A stretch of 13,938 nt of DNA from Bacillota bacterium (GTDB taxonomy: Bacteria; Bacillota; Clostridia; Tissierellales; Peptoniphilaceae). A model generated the notes under the pieces. The model saw nothing but the letters and a program-made list of their open reading frames with translations, was not told the DNA's origin and made no database searches. The position numbers were made by a program, and so were the translations under genes. Position 1 is the first letter of the stretch, and each line of letters starts with the position of its first letter. Shown in pieces: positions 1 through 7,289 of the stretch. Location of the stretch: NCBI GenBank assembly GCA_023443025.1, contig JAEZWM010000117.1:1-13938 (forward strand), read 5' to 3'.

Positions 1-1092
1 AATGTATCGAGTGTATTTACTCTTGCGATGGCATGCTTCTGTTTAGGCGGTCTTGTAGCCGGTATACTAAAAACGAACGGACTTGGTAGGATTTCTATTT
101 TAATTGCAGCTATTCTACTACCTGCAGGATATTTTTTAGCCTCTTATGCAGAGTCTGCCTCTTTTTTATTTCTAGGATACGGACTTATGGTAGGACTAGG
201 AACAGGGATTGTGTATACATATATACTGAGCAATCTAACTGTACTTTTCCCGGGAAGTCAAGGCTTGATTTCTGGGATACTTCTTTTTGGATTTGGTATG
301 AGTTCAATGGTAGTTGGTCCACTTTATACTAATTTTGTCGAAAATAATAGTTTTAGAACTTTTTTCAGAGGATTTGGAATTTTCGCATTTATAGTTATAC
401 TGTTAGCTTCTGTACTTATAAAGGATATTGTAAGATCTCGAGATGAGAGTAGTGATGATAGCTCTTCTACGCCTATGAGTATGCTAAAATCAAAAGTATT
501 CTGGATATATGTGACTTGGGCTTTAATATTTACTGCGATTGGCCTTGTAGTAATTTCACAGAGCGCTGTAATTATTAGCACGTCAATCCCTGGAGTTTCT
601 ATGGATAGAATTGCAATCTTGGTGGGATTACTATCCATATCAAATGGTTTTGGACGAATAATTGCGGGGCAAATTTTTGATTCTTTTGGTTATTCTAGGA
701 GCATGTATTTTATAGTAGCAATGGCACTTGGTTCTTTATCGTTGATATTAATTAATCTAAAACTAGGATCGAATTTTATTATGGTACTTGCATTTATAAT
801 GGTAGGACTTTTTTATGGCGGAATACCAAGTACCAACTCTGCGATAGCACTATCGCTTTTTGGAGAAAAGTATTATTCTATAAATCTTTCTTATATGAAC
901 CTGAATATACTCGTCGCGTCTTTTGCTGCAACAGCAGCGGGAATCATTTATGACAGATCAGGATCATATAGTCCGACACTTATAATCTCTATTGGATTAA
1001 CAATTGTTGGTTTTATCATGGTATTTATAGCTAAATCAATTATAGAAAATAGACCTAAAACAATTATGAAAAGTAGACCTAGTGAATCCTAG
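1..1092 (+). CDS. MFS transporter, 5'-truncated by window edge
   Basis: The reading frame is open from base 1, so the true start lies outside the window; the ATG at 28 lies inside a membrane segment and is not a credible start. The 363 visible residues are almost entirely hydrophobic helices separated by short polar loops. A charged central loop around 140-150 (RSRDESSDD) divides two halves, as in the 6+6 helix layout of the major facilitator superfamily. Conserved-looking helix ends such as GFGRIIAGQIFDSFG after the central loop match the MFS loop motif that follows helix 2 or 8. Overall it resembles the oxalate/formate-antiporter-like (OFA) branch, whose members exchange small organic anions across the cytoplasmic membrane. 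The substrate cannot be read from the sequence. The gene ends in its own terminator and faces a repeat-filled gap, so it is the last gene of its transcript. Family call is fairly sure, subfamily tentative. Confidence 0.85.
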   Translation, partial: NVSSVFTLAMACFCLGGLVAGILKTNGLGRISILIAAILLPAGYFLASYAESASFLFLGYGLMVGLGTGIVYTYILSNLTVLFPGSQGLISGILLFGFGMSSMVVGPLYTNFVENNSFRTFFRGFGIFAFIVILLASVLIKDIVRSRDESSDDSSSTPMSMLKSKVFWIYVTWALIFTAIGLVVISQSAVIISTSIPGVSMDRIAILVGLLSISNGFGRIIAGQIFDSFGYSRSMYFIVAMALGSLSLILINLKLGSNFIMVLAFIMVGLFYGGIPSTNSAIALSLFGEKYYSINLSYMNLNILVASFAATAAGIIYDRSGSYSPTLIISIGLTIVGFIMVFIAKSIIENRPKTIMKSRPSES

Positions 1093-1107
1093 GTCTATTT
1101 TTCATTA
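1071..1107 (+). terminator. Rho-independent terminator overlapping the MFS stop codon
   Basis: TAGACCTAG (1074-1082) pairs with CTAGGTCTA (1089-1097) around a 6-nt loop. The stem extends to about 12 bp through flanking A-T and one G-T pair, and a T-rich tract follows. The TAG stop at 1090-1092 lies inside the descending arm, so the last codons of the transporter form half of the terminator. Confidence 0.75.
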
Positions 1108-1140
1108 TTTTATTTTTTTTCATTTGTATAATAATCTTTT

Positions 1141-1260
1141 CGTATCGGAACTGCTTTCAGTTCCATTCCGTTGTATTTTGGTTTTATACCAATAATTTTT
1201 CGTATGGGAGAATTCCACTTCTCCTGTTAATGAGAGAATCCTGACGATTCAAATCATTAA
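1141..1260 (+). repeat. REP-like composite palindromic unit, copy 1
   Basis: This is the first of three direct copies of a ~119-nt unit. It contains CGTA then hairpin A (GGAACTG 1147-1153 / CAGTTCC 1158-1164) and a linker with a small stem TTGGT/ACCAA. A second CGTA at 1201 precedes hairpin B (GGAGAA 1207-1212 / TTCTCC 1219-1224). Hairpin C follows, with outer stem TTAATGA 1227-1233 / TCATTAA 1254-1260 and inner stem GAATC/GATTC. It is the most diverged copy in primary sequence, yet all stems are intact. There is no coding potential. Confidence 0.85.
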
Positions 1261-1261
1261 A

Positions 1262-1292
1262 TACATTTGTCTTTGGTTTTTTATTAATCGTA
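1262..1292 (+). repeat. Partial REP-unit linker remnant
   Basis: Between copies 1 and 2 lies a degenerate version of the A-to-B linker (compare CATTTGTCTTTGG with CATTTGTCTTTTGG in copy 2). It leads directly into the CGTA of copy 2 and lacks the ACCAA arm. It suggests that copies 1 and 2 arose by tandem growth or unequal exchange of modules. Confidence 0.55.
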
Positions 1293-1408
1293 GAGGAAGT
1301 GCCCTCACTTCCATTCATTTGTCTTTTGGTTTTTATACCAATAATTTTTCGTAGGGGAGAATTCCACTTCTCCTGTTTATGATAGAAGCCTGAAGCTTCG
1401 AATCATAA
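1289..1408 (+). repeat. REP-like composite palindromic unit, copy 2
   Basis: Same order of modules as copy 1: CGTA 1289-1292; hairpin A GGAAGTG 1295-1301 / CACTTCC 1306-1312 with loop CCCT; linker with TTGGT/ACCAA; CGTA starting at 1350; hairpin B; hairpin C with inner stem GAAGC/GCTTC and outer stem TTTATGA/TCATAAA. It is nearly identical to copy 3, with about six differences over the unit. Two of those differences are a paired change in the inner stem of hairpin C. Confidence 0.85.
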
Positions 1409-1469
1409 AATTCCTTTTTTATTGACAATTTTATCCACATGCCATAGTTAATTTGGATTAAACAGAATT

Positions 1470-1492
1470 GGAAGTGAGGCACTTCCGCTACG
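1470..1492 (-). repeat. Inverted REP-like hairpin A
   Basis: GGAAGTG 1470-1476 and CACTTCC 1480-1486 form a 7-bp stem with a 3-nt loop, followed by GCTACG. Read on the minus strand this is CGTA, two bases, then the hairpin, which is exactly the module found in direct orientation in copies 2 and 3. Confidence 0.75.
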
Positions 1493-1580
1493 TGTGAAGT
1501 AAAGATAATAAATCAATAAGATCAATTTATGCTAGATTTAATCCAATAGAATGTACATGGTTAAAAAGATTTATGGTAAG

Positions 1581-1604
1581 GGAAAATCGGAGTTTTCCAC
1601 TACG
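1581..1604 (-). repeat. Second inverted REP-like hairpin
   Basis: GGAAAA 1581-1586 pairs with TTTTCC 1593-1598, followed by ACTACG, so the minus strand reads CGTA, two bases, GGA...TCC. The stem sequence differs from hairpins A and B, but the layout is the same. A 10-bp inverted repeat, TTGGATTAAA 1453-1462 and TTTAATCCAA 1537-1546, lies in the same inverted segment. Confidence 0.65.
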
Positions 1605-1697
1605 CTTACACGACAAGTTTCTTGTTGTTTATTACATAAAATGCATTTAATCAGAAAGAAATCTAACTTCTATCTTCTAATTTCTCACATCTAACCT

Positions 1698-1817
1698 CGT
1701 AGAGGAAGTGCCCTCACTTCCATTCATTTGTCTTTAGGTTTTATACCAATAATTTTTCGTAAGGGAGAATTCCACTTCTCCTGTTTATGATAGAATCCTG
1801 AAGATTCGAATCATTAA
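1698..1817 (+). repeat. REP-like composite palindromic unit, copy 3
   Basis: CGTA starts at 1698, with hairpin A at 1704-1721, a second CGTA starting at 1758, hairpin B, then hairpin C with inner stem GAATC/GATTC. The outer stem of hairpin C has one T-T mismatch. Distance between the two CGTA motifs is 60 nt, as in copy 1 (60) and copy 2 (61). The unit ends about 30 bp downstream of the patatin-like gene's stop codon, so on the minus strand it forms that gene's 3' flank. No U-tract terminator is seen there. Confidence 0.85.
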
Positions 1818-1846
1818 CTACCTTTTAGAAGAAATTCAGACTAGTT

Positions 1847-2725
1847 CTATTTTTTAAGAAATTCTTTTAATTCCGGTATGAGTTTTCTGCCTTGTGATAA
1901 TCCCATTTGATACATTTTTTCTAGCTTTCTAATGTCCTTTTCCCTATTATCTATCGGCATATTATATGGAGCGAATATAAACGCATCCCCGTCTCGTTCA
2001 AGCTGTTCAATCCGTTCTAAAGTTGAATTGTAAACCTTATATCTATTGAGGATAGTTTCTATAGTTTCAGGATAATCTTTAAAGGTATGTCTTAAAAGTC
2101 TGGTTCTAGATGGAGGAATTTTTCTATATCCTCTTTCCCTCGTTAATATAAAGACAAATTTATTATATCCATTTGCTTCAGCTGCATCAATTGCAATACC
2201 TCCAGCTATACCACCATCGATATATATATTCCCATCAATCTCTACAGTAGGCATATAAATAGGAAGTGTAGAACTTGCTCTGACCATAAGCATAAGGTCG
2301 TTCATTTCCACTATATCAGATTTCGACCAATAAACGAGCTCAGATTTAGTTATATTATATGCACCGATGCTAAAATCAGCCGGATTAGCCATAAACATCT
2401 CATAATTAAAGGGTAAATCACTATCCGGTAAACAGCTCTCTTGATAGATGTATTCTGCATTAAAAAATCCCTTACCTCGAAGAAAAGTTCTCCATCCACC
2501 AAAGTTAGGATCTTTAACAAAATCCACAAAAGATGCTTTTATCCTAGGCATATCCCTTGAAATATAATTGACGGTACAACTGGCTCCTGCTGAAATTCCT
2601 GCTACATAGTTAAAGTATAATTTGTTTTCAAGCAGTGCATTTGCAACTCCTGAGCTATAGCTTGCTCTCATGCCCCCACCTTCAAATACTAGGGCAGTAT
2701 CGTAAATATTATTATCTATCTTCAT
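1847..2725 (-). CDS. Patatin-like phospholipase (RssA/YjjU-type)
   Basis: This is a 292-residue cytoplasmic protein with the full patatin signature: oxyanion-hole motif GGGMR at 16-20, nucleophile elbow GISAG with catalytic Ser45, and the DGG motif with catalytic Asp170. Members are serine-aspartate acyl hydrolases acting on phospholipids or other acyl esters. There is no signal peptide or membrane segment. The C-terminal part (about 240-290) resembles the tail of YjjU-type bacterial patatins. The ATG at 2725 is preceded by AGTGGTGAT at normal spacing, which supports the start. It is transcribed alone: the hut terminator lies upstream and the REP-like cluster downstream. The physiological substrate cannot be inferred. 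Confidence 0.88.
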   Translation of the reverse strand: MKIDNNIYDTALVFEGGGMRASYSSGVANALLENKLYFNYVAGISAGASCTVNYISRDMPRIKASFVDFVKDPNFGGWRTFLRGKGFFNAEYIYQESCLPDSDLPFNYEMFMANPADFSIGAYNITKSELVYWSKSDIVEMNDLMLMVRASSTLPIYMPTVEIDGNIYIDGGIAGGIAIDAAEANGYNKFVFILTRERGYRKIPPSRTRLLRHTFKDYPETIETILNRYKVYNSTLERIEQLERDGDAFIFAPYNMPIDNREKDIRKLEKMYQMGLSQGRKLIPELKEFLKK

Positions 2726-2805
2726 TAAATCACCACTTAAAATTCATATTTCTACTTTTACATTCTAACATATATCTTTATGATGCACTAATCTTTATAA
2801 TTAGT

Positions 2806-2843
2806 TAATAAAAAAGACTACTTTGAAAACTCAAAATAGTCTT
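2806..2843 (-). terminator. Terminator of the dnaX-hutH operon
   Basis: On the minus strand AAGACTATTTTGA pairs with TCAAAGTAGTCTT (one G-U pair) around a 4-nt loop, followed by a T tract. It lies 15 nt beyond the hutH stop codon and is the only strong terminator on this strand between dnaX and the patatin-like gene. Confidence 0.8.
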
Positions 2844-2857
2844 AATATTCATATTTG

Positions 2858-4387
2858 TTAGAAAAGATCTCCTGTTATAGCTTCTACTGCGGAATAAAAC
2901 TCTCCGGATTCAACCAGCTTAGTAACTGCTTCGATATCAACATTCATAATTCTGTCTCTATCTAAATAGTCAACAACCGATCTTACTAGCTCATATGCCT
3001 TTTCAGTTCCTTTTCCAAGTTTCTTCTTGCCTCTTACGTCGATTGCTTGACAAGCACATAGGATTTCCATTGCAACTACTCTTGTCGCATTATAAAGAAT
3101 TTCTTTAGCTTGTCTTGCTGCAATTGTACCCATTGAAACATGGTCTTCTTGATTAGCAGAAGATGGAATAGAGTCAACACTGGCTGGATGTGCAAGTACT
3201 TTGTTTTCTGAAACAAGTGATGCAGCTGAGTACTGAACAATCATAAAGCCTGAGTTTAAACCACCCTTTTCTATTAAGAAAGCCGGTAATCCACCATTTA
3301 GTGCCGGATTTACTAGTCTTTCTAATCTTCTTTCTGAAATATTTGCAAGTTCTGCAATACCAATTTTTAAGTAATCAAAAATTTGTGCCATAGGCTCGCC
3401 GTGGAAGTTACCACCTGAGATTACTCTATCTTCATCAACTAGGATGATTGGGTTGTCAGTAACAGCGTTCATTTCAAATTCTACTTTATCCTTAACATAG
3501 CTCATACAGTCATGAGATGCACCATGCACTTGTGGAGCACATCTTAATGAGTAAGCATCTTGTACACGTAATTCTCCCTGTCTAGTAGTCATTTCACTAC
3601 CTTCAAGAATCTTTAGAACGGATTCAGCAGTTTTTATTTGACCATTTTGTCTTCTTATAATATGAGTCATAGGTTCAAATGCGTCAGTGATTCCATTTAA
3701 TGCTTCCATTGTTAAGCCAAGGGAAATATTCGCAGTTTTATAAAGGTTTATTGCATCATATAGTGCATGAGCACCGACAGATGTCATAACCTGAGTACCG
3801 TTGATAAGCGCAAGGCCTTCTTTAGAGGTTAGGTGAATTGCTTCCATTCCGGCAGCTTTAAGAGCATCTTTTCCACTCATTCTTTCGCCTTTATAGATTG
3901 CTTCACCTTCACCAAGCATTACCAATACCATATGTGCCAGTGGAGCAAGGTCTCCACTTGATCCAAGAGACCCCTTCTCCGGCACTATAGGATGTACGCC
4001 TTTGTTCAACATGTCGATAAGCTGCTGGATAGTTGACATTCTTATCCCTGAATAACCTCTGGAAAGCGCATTAATTCTAAGGAGCATAATCCCTCTTACC
4101 ACATCTTCCGGAAGCGGGTTCCCTACTCCACATGAATGGCTTATGATCAGATTAGTTTGAAGGTCTACAGCATCATCTTTCGAGATGATAACCTTACTAA
4201 ACTCACCAAAACCAGTTGTAATTCCATATTCTACTTTATCTTCAGCAACATATCTGTCAACCAGCTCTCTCGCTTTATTGACCTTCTCTATAGCCTCTTC
4301 TGTGAGCTCTACCTCACCATAACCTCTGGTAACTTTAATAAAATCTTCTAATACCAGCATTTCGCCATTTAACTTGAACATCGGCAT
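2858..4387 (-). CDS. hutH: Histidine ammonia-lyase
   Basis: Converts L-histidine to trans-urocanate and ammonia, the first step of histidine degradation. The 509-residue length is normal. Visible features: catalytic-tyrosine segment YGITTGFG (Tyr54), the HAL-type SH at 83-84, the MIO loop GSLGSSGDLAPLAH at 139-152, and NQEDHVSMG with Glu414, a HAL-specific residue that distinguishes it from phenylalanine and tyrosine lyases. The residues forming the MIO cofactor read Ser143-Ser144-Gly145 instead of the usual Ala-Ser-Gly; the first codon is TCA, one base from GCA. The ATG at 4387 is chosen because AGGAGG (4405-4400) lies 12 nt upstream; the next ATG, two codons on, would be farther still. That ribosome site overlaps the stop codon of the preceding gene. 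It is the last gene of the operon. Confidence 0.95.
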   Translation of the reverse strand: MPMFKLNGEMLVLEDFIKVTRGYGEVELTEEAIEKVNKARELVDRYVAEDKVEYGITTGFGEFSKVIISKDDAVDLQTNLIISHSCGVGNPLPEDVVRGIMLLRINALSRGYSGIRMSTIQQLIDMLNKGVHPIVPEKGSLGSSGDLAPLAHMVLVMLGEGEAIYKGERMSGKDALKAAGMEAIHLTSKEGLALINGTQVMTSVGAHALYDAINLYKTANISLGLTMEALNGITDAFEPMTHIIRRQNGQIKTAESVLKILEGSEMTTRQGELRVQDAYSLRCAPQVHGASHDCMSYVKDKVEFEMNAVTDNPIILVDEDRVISGGNFHGEPMAQIFDYLKIGIAELANISERRLERLVNPALNGGLPAFLIEKGGLNSGFMIVQYSAASLVSENKVLAHPASVDSIPSSANQEDHVSMGTIAARQAKEILYNATRVVAMEILCACQAIDVRGKKKLGKGTEKAYELVRSVVDYLDRDRIMNVDIEAVTKLVESGEFYSAVEAITGDLF

Positions 4388-4403
4388 AACTTTTCTTATC
4401 CTC

Positions 4404-5045
4404 CTACTTTAGTCTTTCATAGATTACTTCAAGAAGTGCTTCTCTCTTTGAGTACATCTTCTTAATTAAAGCATCCATTTCTTTTCTTGTATTTTCAATA
4501 TATTCTTGGTCTTTCATTACTTGAAGGTTAATTAATACATTATAAACAGCACCCTCAAGTCCTGAACTCGCCATTAGTATACCAACACCTATATCACTTA
4601 CTGCACCTTTAGTTCCATGATTTGCAAAAACTTCTTGTAGTTCTAAAACTTCCATACAAGCGTCAGCACATCTTTTTGGTACTTCTAATGCAATTTTGTA
4701 ACCTTCTTGAACAGCTGCCATTCTAGCTTCTTTTTGCTCATCAGTGTCTTTTGGCATCGCAAATGCTTCCATTACTTTGTCAAATGCATTTGCATCTTTG
4801 TCCACTATCTCTTCTAATTCTTTCTTAAGAGCTTCAAGTTTCTCAAAACTTTCTTTAAGTTCGTTTTGAGTTTCTTCAGGAAGTTCTTTGAAAGCCTTTT
4901 TAGTAAACGTTAAGCTTCCCACCATTCTTGAAAGTCCTGCTCCAATTGTTCCTGCAAGTGCTGAAACTGATCCACCACCCGGAACCGGTTCATCGCTATC
5001 CACGATTTCTACGAAATCATGAACACTTTTGTTAATTAACATCAT
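4404..5045 (-). CDS. Formimidoyltetrahydrofolate cyclodeaminase (FTCD_C/FchA family)
   Basis: About 213 residues, matching the stand-alone cyclodeaminase domain (also called FchA). It releases ammonia from 5-formimino-THF to give 5,10-methenyl-THF, returning the histidine-derived one-carbon unit to the folate pool. The family signature PVPGGGSVSALAGTIGAG lies near the N-terminus and the rest is a charged all-helical fold. The formiminotransferase domain present in the bifunctional enzyme is absent. A longer frame reaches ATG 5087 but runs into hutI; AGGAGG at 5055-5050 points to the tandem ATGs at 5045 and 5042, the latter having the better spacing. The related methenyl-THF cyclohydrolase FchA is an alternative, but the hutI/hutH neighbours favour the formimino substrate. 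Confidence 0.88.
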   Translation of the reverse strand: MMLINKSVHDFVEIVDSDEPVPGGGSVSALAGTIGAGLSRMVGSLTFTKKAFKELPEETQNELKESFEKLEALKKELEEIVDKDANAFDKVMEAFAMPKDTDEQKEARMAAVQEGYKIALEVPKRCADACMEVLELQEVFANHGTKGAVSDIGVGILMASSGLEGAVYNVLINLQVMKDQEYIENTRKEMDALIKKMYSKREALLEVIYERLK

Positions 5046-5055
5046 ATCTCCTCCT

Positions 5056-6318
5056 TTAATATATATCAAAAGCCGCGGTTTTATCATAAACCATTTTACC
5101 GGCCTTGATTACTTTTTCAACAAGATTCACTGCAATTGTATATGAAAGATGTTTGTAGCTAGGTGCATCGAGAATGACTACATCGCCTAATTTTCCTAAT
5201 TCTAAACTACCTCTATCTTCAGTTTTATCTATTGCTGCTGCTCCGTTGAGAGTAAGTGCAGTAAGAGCTTCTTCTACGCTCATTTTCATATATATAGTTG
5301 CAAGTGCAATCATGAGCGGGATTGAGTTAGTGTGACAACTACCCGGGTTAAAATCTGATCCCAGTGCAACTGCTGCCCCATTGTCTATCATAAACCTAGC
5401 TCTTGCATATGGTTCCTGCAAGCTAAAAGCTGTTGAAGGTAAAAGGGTACATACAGTTCCAGCTTCAATCATGTCTTTAATCCCACCATCGGAAGCCTTC
5501 AGTAGATGATCAGCGCTTACTACTTTTAATTCCGCTGCAAGTTCACTTCCTCCAATTTGAACTATTTCATCGGCATGCATTTTAAGTTTAAATCCTTTTT
5601 CTCTTGCTGCCTTTAATAGCCTTCTAGAGTCTTCTATTTCAAAAACATTTTTTTCAGTAAATATATCACAGAACTCGGCTTTACCAACAGCAGTATCTAG
5701 TCCACTTTCTATGATAAAATCAACAAATTCTGAAGTCCTGCCAGTATACTCTTCAGGTACCTCATGAGCTGCCATATATGTTTTTATTATATCAATAGGA
5801 TGATTCTCATCAAGCTCAGCCATAACTTCAAGTTGTTTTAACTCAGTGTCTATATCAAGACCATAACCTGATTTTCCTTCAACCGTTGTAACACCAAATG
5901 AAAGCATTGAATCTAACCTTTTTCTTCCGGATTCTGCAAGCTGCTTATGGCTTTCTTCATGAGTAGCTCTTACAGTACTCTTGATTCCGCCACCTGCATT
6001 CATAATCTCCACATAACTAACGCCCATTAGTCTTTGATTGTATTCATCATCTCTATAACCACCAAATACAAAATGTGTATGAGAGTCAACAAAGCCAGGA
6101 ATTAAAGTCTTTCCTGTAGCATCTATAACTTCAAAATCATTTAAATCGTATTTTTCTTTAATCTCTGAAGATTTTCCTACATAGCTTATAACTCCATCTT
6201 CGATTACTACACCTGCGTCTTCGATGATTAAGATTTCAGACATTTCACTTCCGCATCTTTTAGTACTGCCTGTTGGTGTTGCAAGTTGTTTTGCATTTAA
6301 TATTATTGTTTTACTCAA
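5056..6318 (-). CDS. hutI: Imidazolonepropionase
   Basis: Hydrolyses 4-imidazolone-5-propanoate to N-formimino-L-glutamate, the third step of histidine degradation. It is an amidohydrolase-fold metalloenzyme. With the start used here it has 420 residues, typical for HutI. Metal ligands visible: HTH at 80-82, His248 in KMHADE, and Asp322 in GSDFNPG; AAHEVP (His185) and SADH (His271) are also conserved. The frame stays open to a GTG at 6402 inside recR, but that extension encodes no HutI sequence. The TTG at 6318, preceded by AAGAAGAGG at 7-nt spacing and located 16 nt after the recR stop, is the likely start. The next gene's AGGAGG overlaps the region just after its TAA stop. Confidence 0.94.
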   Translation of the reverse strand: MSKTIILNAKQLATPTGSTKRCGSEMSEILIIEDAGVVIEDGVISYVGKSSEIKEKYDLNDFEVIDATGKTLIPGFVDSHTHFVFGGYRDDEYNQRLMGVSYVEIMNAGGGIKSTVRATHEESHKQLAESGRKRLDSMLSFGVTTVEGKSGYGLDIDTELKQLEVMAELDENHPIDIIKTYMAAHEVPEEYTGRTSEFVDFIIESGLDTAVGKAEFCDIFTEKNVFEIEDSRRLLKAAREKGFKLKMHADEIVQIGGSELAAELKVVSADHLLKASDGGIKDMIEAGTVCTLLPSTAFSLQEPYARARFMIDNGAAVALGSDFNPGSCHTNSIPLMIALATIYMKMSVEEALTALTLNGAAAIDKTEDRGSLELGKLGDVVILDAPSYKHLSYTIAVNLVEKVIKAGKMVYDKTAAFDIY

Positions 6319-6334
6319 GTTTTTACCTCTTCTT

Positions 6335-6934
6335 TTATAATTCTCTTCTGTCTTCCAGTGCCTTATAAAGTGTTTCAGAGTCAAAGAATTCAATATTTCC
6401 ACCTATTGGGATTCCGCTTGCAATCCTTGTTACTTTTACATTTTTTTCTTTTAAAAGCTCTGCTAAAAATAAAGTAGTCATCTCTCCTTCAATGGTTGGG
6501 CTAATAGCGAGAATAACTTCATTATGTTCACCGGAATCAACTCTATCAAGTAGACTGTCTAAGTTTATATTCTCAGCCTGTATATCATTTAGAGGTGATA
6601 TAAGACCGTTGAGTACATGATAAAGTCCTTTGAATTCTCTGGATTTTTCTATTGCTATAAGATTTGGGGTGTCTTCAACGACACAAATAACGGCTTTGTC
6701 TCTTCTGTCATCTGCACATATGTCGCATATGTCTTTATCGGTGAGATTTCCACAAATACTACAGTTATGGACTTTAGTTTTAATATCTATAAGCGCCTGT
6801 CTTAATTCTTCTACTTCTTCCAGATCTGTTTGAACTAATTTAAGCGCAAGTCTTTCAGCAGACCTCCTCCCAATTGATGGGAGTTTGGATAATCTGCCAA
6901 TCAGCCTCTCTATAGGTTCAGGATATAAATCCAT
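6335..6934 (-). CDS. recR: Recombination protein RecR
   Basis: DNA-binding, ring-forming protein of the RecFOR pathway that helps load RecA at gaps. It has the standard 199 residues. Domain order is visible: helix-hairpin-helix segment LSKLPSIGRRSAERLA (15-30), four-cysteine zinc finger (C58, C61, C70, C73), a Toprim domain starting around AVICVVEDTPN, and the C-terminal region containing ASGIPIGGNIEFFD. ATG 6934 is preceded by TAGGAG, in which TAG is the stop codon of ebfC, a 9-nt gap. It is the third gene of the dnaX-ebfC-recR cluster that is conserved across Bacillota. The hut genes follow directly. Confidence 0.97.
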   Translation of the reverse strand: MDLYPEPIERLIGRLSKLPSIGRRSAERLALKLVQTDLEEVEELRQALIDIKTKVHNCSICGNLTDKDICDICADDRRDKAVICVVEDTPNLIAIEKSREFKGLYHVLNGLISPLNDIQAENINLDSLLDRVDSGEHNEVILAISPTIEGEMTTLFLAELLKEKNVKVTRIASGIPIGGNIEFFDSETLYKALEDRREL

Positions 6935-6943
6935 CTACGACTC

Positions 6944-7279
6944 CTAAAGTCCTGGGATGTTAAGACCACCGGTCAGTTTACCCATTTCTCTTTCTGAAAT
7001 TTCAGTAATTTCTCTTAGCGCTTCATTAACTGCTGCTACAATCATATCTTCAACCATATCTGCATCGTCCGGATCTAGAATCTCCGGATTGATTTTAATG
7101 CTTACAAGTTCTTTTTTACCGTTGACTGTCGCTTCAACCATTCCACCACCAGAACTTGCCGAAATTTCTTTCTCTTCTAGCATTTTTTGAGTTTCTTCTA
7201 ATTGTTTTTGCATTTTTTGCATTTGTTTCATCATATTACCCATATTGCCTCCACCACGTGGAAATCCGCCTCTTGACAT
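6944..7279 (-). CDS. ebfC: YbaB/EbfC family nucleoid-associated protein
   Basis: A 111-residue small DNA-binding protein (YbaB/EbfC family; YaaK in Bacillus) encoded between dnaX and recR, as in most bacteria. The N-terminus is Gly- and Met-rich, followed by an amphipathic, heptad-like helix with MQKMQKQLEETQKMLEEKE. The core contains the family signature GGGMVEATVNGKKELVSIKI and the acidic stretch DPDDADMVEDMI. The frame is open upstream to 7387 inside dnaX, but the ATG at 7279 follows AGGAGG with 5-nt spacing and gives the family's usual length. That ribosome site overlaps the dnaX stop (TAAGGAGG). Its exact role, in nucleoid organisation or in assisting RecR, is not settled for the family. 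Confidence 0.95.
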   Translation of the reverse strand: MSRGGFPRGGGNMGNMMKQMQKMQKQLEETQKMLEEKEISASSGGGMVEATVNGKKELVSIKINPEILDPDDADMVEDMIVAAVNEALREITEISEREMGKLTGGLNIPGL

Positions 7280-7289
7280 GTCATCCTCC

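Noticed and set aside
1431..1439. Perfect DnaA box TTATCCACA
   Set aside because: It is a single box within a repeat-filled gap, without companion boxes, dnaA or dnaN; a lone match is not evidence of an origin.
1423..1451. TTGACA as a promoter in the repeat region
   Set aside because: No acceptable -10 lies at 16-18 nt (TAGTTA at best) and no gene follows on the plus strand.
1141..1817. Possible CRISPR array
   Set aside because: The units are ~119 nt, contain several palindromes, occur in both orientations and are irregularly spaced; there are no 30-40 nt unique spacers and no cas genes.
5046..5087. N-terminal extension of the cyclodeaminase to ATG 5087
   Set aside because: The added residues overlap hutI codons and would lack a ribosome site, whereas AGGAGG sits just before the ATGs at 5045 and 5042.
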